Assembly (NCBI GenBank): GCA_964036195.1
Contig: OZ038457.1
Span: forward strand, 14,411,147 to 14,475,146
Source: Sphaerolaimus hirsutus
Taxonomy: Eukaryota; Nematoda; Chromadorea; Monhysterida; Sphaerolaimidae
Length of the DNA stretch: 64,000 bases
Reading direction: 5' to 3'
The translations under genes were made by a program, and so were the position numbers. Below are positions 59,958 to 64,000 of this stretch, in pieces (the stretch's first letter is position 1; each line of letters starts with the position of its first letter). Below the pieces are notes generated by a model. It had not been told where the DNA came from, ran no database searches, and saw only the letters and a program-made list of their open reading frames with translations.

Positions 59958-60574
59958 GTGAAACTAAAAATGCCTTTGAAAAAAACATCCGGGCATTCAT
60001 AGTAGTAGCCAGAAAATTTGCCTGGAAACAGATAGGTAGCTGGAGCGCTTTGGGGGTATTCTCCTTACCTTTCTGACTATACCTCCGGGACGAAAGTAAA
60101 CTGCTGACGCAACAGGTTCGGCACTGATTTTTAGTTTTTTCACTAGGCCGTATCTCCAGCTGTGTTTGAGGTATGAAGCTGATTCTTAAGGGGTATATAA
60201 GGCGTAACACCCCTACCATACACCAACAGGGGGGCTTCGGCGACACACTACAGTGTGGTTCACTGAACATGCAAAAAAATTGTGTAATTTTTCCTGCCCG
60301 CGACAAGTTCGGCACCAACATGGTACCCCCACTTCCAGTGCCATAACTCCAGCTCAGGGGTATCTTGAATTTTGACCCTCCGAGTGGATGGATAGATAGC
60401 TGAGCGGCCTTCGGGATAGATAGATAGGTAGCTGGAAAAAAATTGGGGGGGTGGGGGGTTTGGGGGGGGGTTGTGGTAGTCGATGTATAGGCTATATTTC
60501 AGAGTGTAGAAGGAAGAAAAATCGCTAAAAGCAGGTGTAAAATAGCTAAAAATGCGTATACAAGAGCATATAGG

Positions 60575-61149
60575 GATCGGGATTGACCTTTCGGGATTGG
60601 GATCGAGATTGGCGTTTTTTTATGATCGGGATTTATCCCGAAAAAAATGGTTTTCAGGGTTTTTTCCTGACATTTCACAAAATGACCCAAAACACCAAAA
60701 ACAATGGATGGATGCCAGAAACGTTGGATTAAATTGGCAGTCAAAACAATGCTATAGATTCATTTAGGCACTCTGCAATGGGCTGCCTGGCATTGTCATT
60801 CACACTACTGTCTACCATATATGCATGTGTATTAACTTTAAACTATGGTAATGGGCACTGTATCGATTCCATTTGTAGTGGTGTCCATGCCCATGGAACA
60901 GAGTTATAGCAAGAAATGGGGAAATGCGCGCTTGCGCGCAAAATTTTTGCAAAAAGCATACAAAATGGTCCTTTGAAAGTGCCATTTCTTGCTGTGAATT
61001 TTTCAGGGATCGGGATTGGGGCATTTTTTTCGGGATCGGGATTGGGATCGGGATTGGCTTTTTCAAATTTCGGGATCGGGATCGGGATCGGGACCACAAA
61101 ATCCTGAAATTTCTTGAGATTCGGGATCTGAATCCCGTTTGAACCCTAG
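60575..61149. repeat. 'CGGGATCGGGATTGG' foldback with TAGGG...CCCTA ends
   Basis: Starts tagggatcgggattga, ends cgtttgaaccctag; arms are tandem cgggatcgggattgg words, centre gaaatgcgcgcttgcgcgca. Confidence 0.75.
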
Positions 61150-61198
61150 CCAAAAGTAGGTTTAAAATGGCTAAAAATAGGTATATAACCATGTATAC

Positions 61199-61581
61199 AG
61201 GGACGTAGCCAGGATTTTTGAGGGGGGGGGGGGGCGGATTGTATACGGAGCCCGGCGAACGGGGGGGGGGGGCGGCGCCCCCCCCCCCCTAAAATTTTAC
61301 CCCTGTTGTAGGGGAATGGCGCCATTCGTAGGGCGTTGGCATTGGCGCCAAAACAGCAGTATATGCCTATAAAATACAGACGTATACTGCTGTTTTGGCA
61401 CCAATGCCAACGCCAGTTGCGCCATGGCGTGGCGCCTACGAATGGCGCCAGCGCCATGGCGCCATTCCCCTACAACAGGAGTAAAATTTTAGGGGGGGGG
61501 CGCCGCCCCCCCCCCCCCGTTCGCCGGGCTCCGTATACAATCCGCCCCCCCCCCCGCTCAAAAATCCTGGCTACGTCCCTG
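61199..61581. mobile_element. 383-bp palindromic hAT-like MITE
   Basis: Edges cagggacgtagccaggattt and aaatcctggctacgtccctg are perfect complements. The palindrome continues through tgtatacggagcccggcgaa, poly-G/C and tggcgccatt to a short centre. CAGGG ends suit hAT; the flanks do not show an 8-bp duplication. Confidence 0.75.
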
Positions 61582-61740
61582 ATAGTAGGGGGTGTTACGC
61601 CTACATACCACTTAGGTATCAGCACCATACCTCGCACACAGCCGGAGATATGGCACTCCCAAAAAATAAAAAATCGGTGTCGAACCTGATGCGTCAGCAG
61701 TTTACATACAGACTCACCACAAGCCGGAATTTCGCTTTCG

Positions 61741-62645
61741 GGCTTCTAAACGTGAGACAGACGAAATCCGTTCTCTGCACCCTCATGATTCAGTGAGTCT
61801 GTAGGAAAATGTTGAATTTGAAATGTTGAATGAGTCCAAGTATGATCACAAGCTATTGTAAAGCAATATATTACGGGTGAGGTGGCGTAGCAGGCACGGA
61901 ACTGATACACCCATTTCTCCACCACGCTCTGGCAATGTGCCAACAAAAGTCGCAGCTCGCGCAAAGACAGAAGTAAAACTGACCAAACAAAATCTTTTCT
62001 ACACCATCCCGGAAGAAAGTGCTCTTTCGCGTTCTCTCTCACGAATTATTCGATGCCCACTCTTTTCTGCCCGCTCATCCTTCCCGAAAAACGGATCGGC
62101 TCATATATGGCAAGTTGGCCCACGTCCAAGTCAACTGTTGCGTATTGTATGAACGAGAGTGAATGGTGCCCTCCCCCCTCAAAAGCGCTCAAACTTGCCT
62201 CATTTTTTGCCAATTTTCACTACCATAATGGCTTGTTTCGTCTATATACACGGCTATATACCTGTCTTTAGCTATTTATACCCTATTTAATTTTTATTTA
62301 TAGCTATTTCGAAATGTTTGGCCGGCTGCCAATGTCACATAAGGGTACTTCCGCGAAAAACGACATTGCGAAATCACGGAGTTCTTATTTTTTGTTCGAA
62401 TTCTTGAAAACGTCTAATGACATCATTAGCTTAAGTTCAATTTTTCTCAAAAATCGTTTCAGTCTTCTTAACCAAACGGATATAAGCGATATGAATTTTT
62501 TATGATGACTCTAGAAGAGCAGTAAGACGCCATGAAACTTCAAAATGAAGTATGACCGTCGTATACCTTGTAGTGCATGTAACTTTTATCAAACGTTTCT
62601 AAGTTATTGAGTTGGCGATTTGCAAAGTTCCCAATAATGGATACC
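61741..62645. other. Unclassified stretch, no gene seen
   Basis: Mixed composition, short open frames only, no exon signals or recognised repeat. Confidence 0.4.
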
Positions 62646-62649
62646 AGTG

Positions 62650-63526
62650 CCTAGGGTGTCAAATTTCCGTTTCCGTTTTCCGTTTCCGCCTTTCCTCAGG
62701 AAAATTTTTCACCTTTTCGTTTTCCGTTTTCCGGCAGCCGAAAAAATTTTACCTTTCCGTTTTCCGGCAGCGGAAAATTTTGTACCTTTCCATTTTCCGG
62801 CAGCTGAAAATTTTTTACTTTTCTGTTTCCGTTTTTCCGGCCCATTTTTCCGTTTTCCGGTTGAAAAATTTTTACCTTTCCATTTCCATTTTTCCAGGCC
62901 ATTTTTCCATTTTCTGGCTCGATTTTCAGTTTTCTGGCATTTTTCCATTGTTTTTCCAATCTGTATTTTTATTTTTCCACTATGGTGTTTTGAACTACCA
63001 GGTTCTTCTGTCATTCATAATTTTTATCTGTTTCCAAATCTGTAAAAAACACAAAGTAATTTTGGACACATACTTTGCAGTCCGCTGAGCTTACTTTTTA
63101 CTGTTCAGTTACATCAAAGTTCACTTTTGCTAAATTCTTATTGTTGTTGTAGTGTATTTTTGCTACCTTTTGATGATTTTTTGTTGGTTCAGTTAAGCTT
63201 GAACTACAAGTGAAGTTACTGGCATGATCCATAGTTGCAGAATGTACAGCTACCACAATCAAAGCCAAACAGGCGAACCTGCATGCAGGTTTTCCTTCTG
63301 CAAATTTGTCTATTACCGTGCAAATTTCACTCTATTTTTTCCGTTTCCGTGAAAATTTCGCTTTCTGTTTTCCGTTTTCCGGCATTTCATTTTTCCGTTT
63401 TCAAGCCAACCATTTGTTACCTTTCCGTTTTCCGGCAGAAAATTTTTTTTTACCTTTCCGTTTTCTGTAAAGTGAAAAAATTTTACCTTTCCGTTTTCCG
63501 TAAAAAAATTTTTTTGACACCCTACC
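62650..63526. repeat. 'TTTTCCGTTTTCCGG' foldback-like element with TAGGG...CCCTA ends
   Basis: Starts tagggtgtcaaatttccg, ends tttgacaccctac. Both flanks are ttttccgttttccggcag word arrays in the same direction, around a non-repetitive centre (62960-63330). Confidence 0.7.
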
Positions 63527-63722
63527 AGTGCCACCCATTGCGTTTGAAAGACTAGGTACTGGGCTACTTGGATGACTGAAATGGCGGTGTACGACTTTCG
63601 GCACAGGTAAATGGCCGAAACCGATTTAAAACCGCTTGGCCACCGTTGTGTATGTAACACAGTGAAGTTTCGTTCTTCCGGCCCTGCCTATTGCTTTTCC
63701 ACCTATGTAAGTGGATTTATAT

Positions 63723-64000
63723 TACCGTATTTCCTCGAAATACACCCCCTCAAAATGGGCACTATGAATTTATAAACCCCCCTCGAAATACCCCCCCCAA
63801 TTTCAGTGTATAGAGAACATAGTTAACGAGAGCTCCGGGAAACGTAGAACACACGTTAAAAACAATGAGTGTGTTATGTAAGAACAGGGTTTGTACCGTC
63901 AACGTACATATATATTTAAAAGTCTATAGAGTCTTATAGATGGTGGTTTTTATTGCATTTTTCGACGTCTGTATATGTTACAAACAACGATTTAGTACTA
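63723..64000. repeat. TACCGTATTT foldback, left part, runs off the window
   Basis: Starts taccgtatttcctcgaaata followed by cccccctcgaaatacccc words and the acgtaaaacacacgttaaa centre seen in other copies (37129, 33115). Confidence 0.65.

Larger units (their letters stand above)
60090..61715. mobile_element. Split foldback with ATCTCCAG/CCGGAGAT arms and nested insertions
   Basis: The left arm (60090-60300: gacgcaacaggttcggcact, ggggtatataaggcgtaac) is the complement of the right arm (61590-61715: ggtgttacgcctacatacc, agccggagatatgg, gatgcgtcagcag). Between them lie a CTATCTATC fragment, the GGGATC foldback and the 61199 palindrome. Confidence 0.65.

Noticed and set aside
1..64000. tRNA or rRNA genes
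   Set aside because: No convincing A/B-box pair or rRNA segment was seen by eye; a tRNAscan or Rfam search would be needed to exclude them.

Overview
The window is animal nuclear DNA, most likely from an invertebrate. It has spliced genes with GT-AG introns and GC-rich exons whose third codon positions are almost all G or C. These genes lie in AT-rich DNA packed with foldback (inverted-repeat) elements. The phylum cannot be fixed from the sequence. CpG is not depleted, and a 200-N assembly gap lies at 44477-44676.

Genes are confined to the first 24.5 kb. (1) 78-5578, minus strand: an 11-exon C2H2 zinc-finger protein with about eight fingers, several of them split by introns. (2) 11681-15480, plus strand: the last two exons of a Nup62-like nucleoporin; its upstream exons were not found. 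(3) 16319-24412, plus strand: a nine-exon OTUD5-type deubiquitinase, complete from its MTILPKK start to its C-terminal ubiquitin-interacting helix. From 24.5 to 64 kb no convincing host exon was found.

The most unusual object is a 2,819-bp LTR element (12220-15038) in the last Nup62 intron, in antisense. It has two identical 152-bp LTRs, a 5-bp target duplication (CACTG), and a candidate primer site, polypurine tract and LTR poly(A) signal that all point to the minus strand. It carries no visible reverse transcriptase. Instead it holds an intron-rich gene (seven phase-consistent exons) for an RG-box and FG-containing protein, in the same orientation as the LTRs.

The rest is mainly nested foldback elements with arms made of degenerate short words. 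They include a 1,385-bp near-perfect hairpin (9995-11379), a 1.14-kb hairpin (57347-58483), a family ending TAGGG...CCCTA, a family ending TACCGTATTT, and a hAT-like family ending CAGAGTTGTTAAAA. Between them lie nine CpG-rich, apparently non-coding islands, most of which carry forkhead-like GTAAACA/TGTTTAC sites. The GC island cut at 9994 by the 1.4-kb hairpin shares 30 bp with the sequence just after the N gap at 44677. This points to a rearrangement or misjoin at the hairpin and could explain the missing Nup62 exons.
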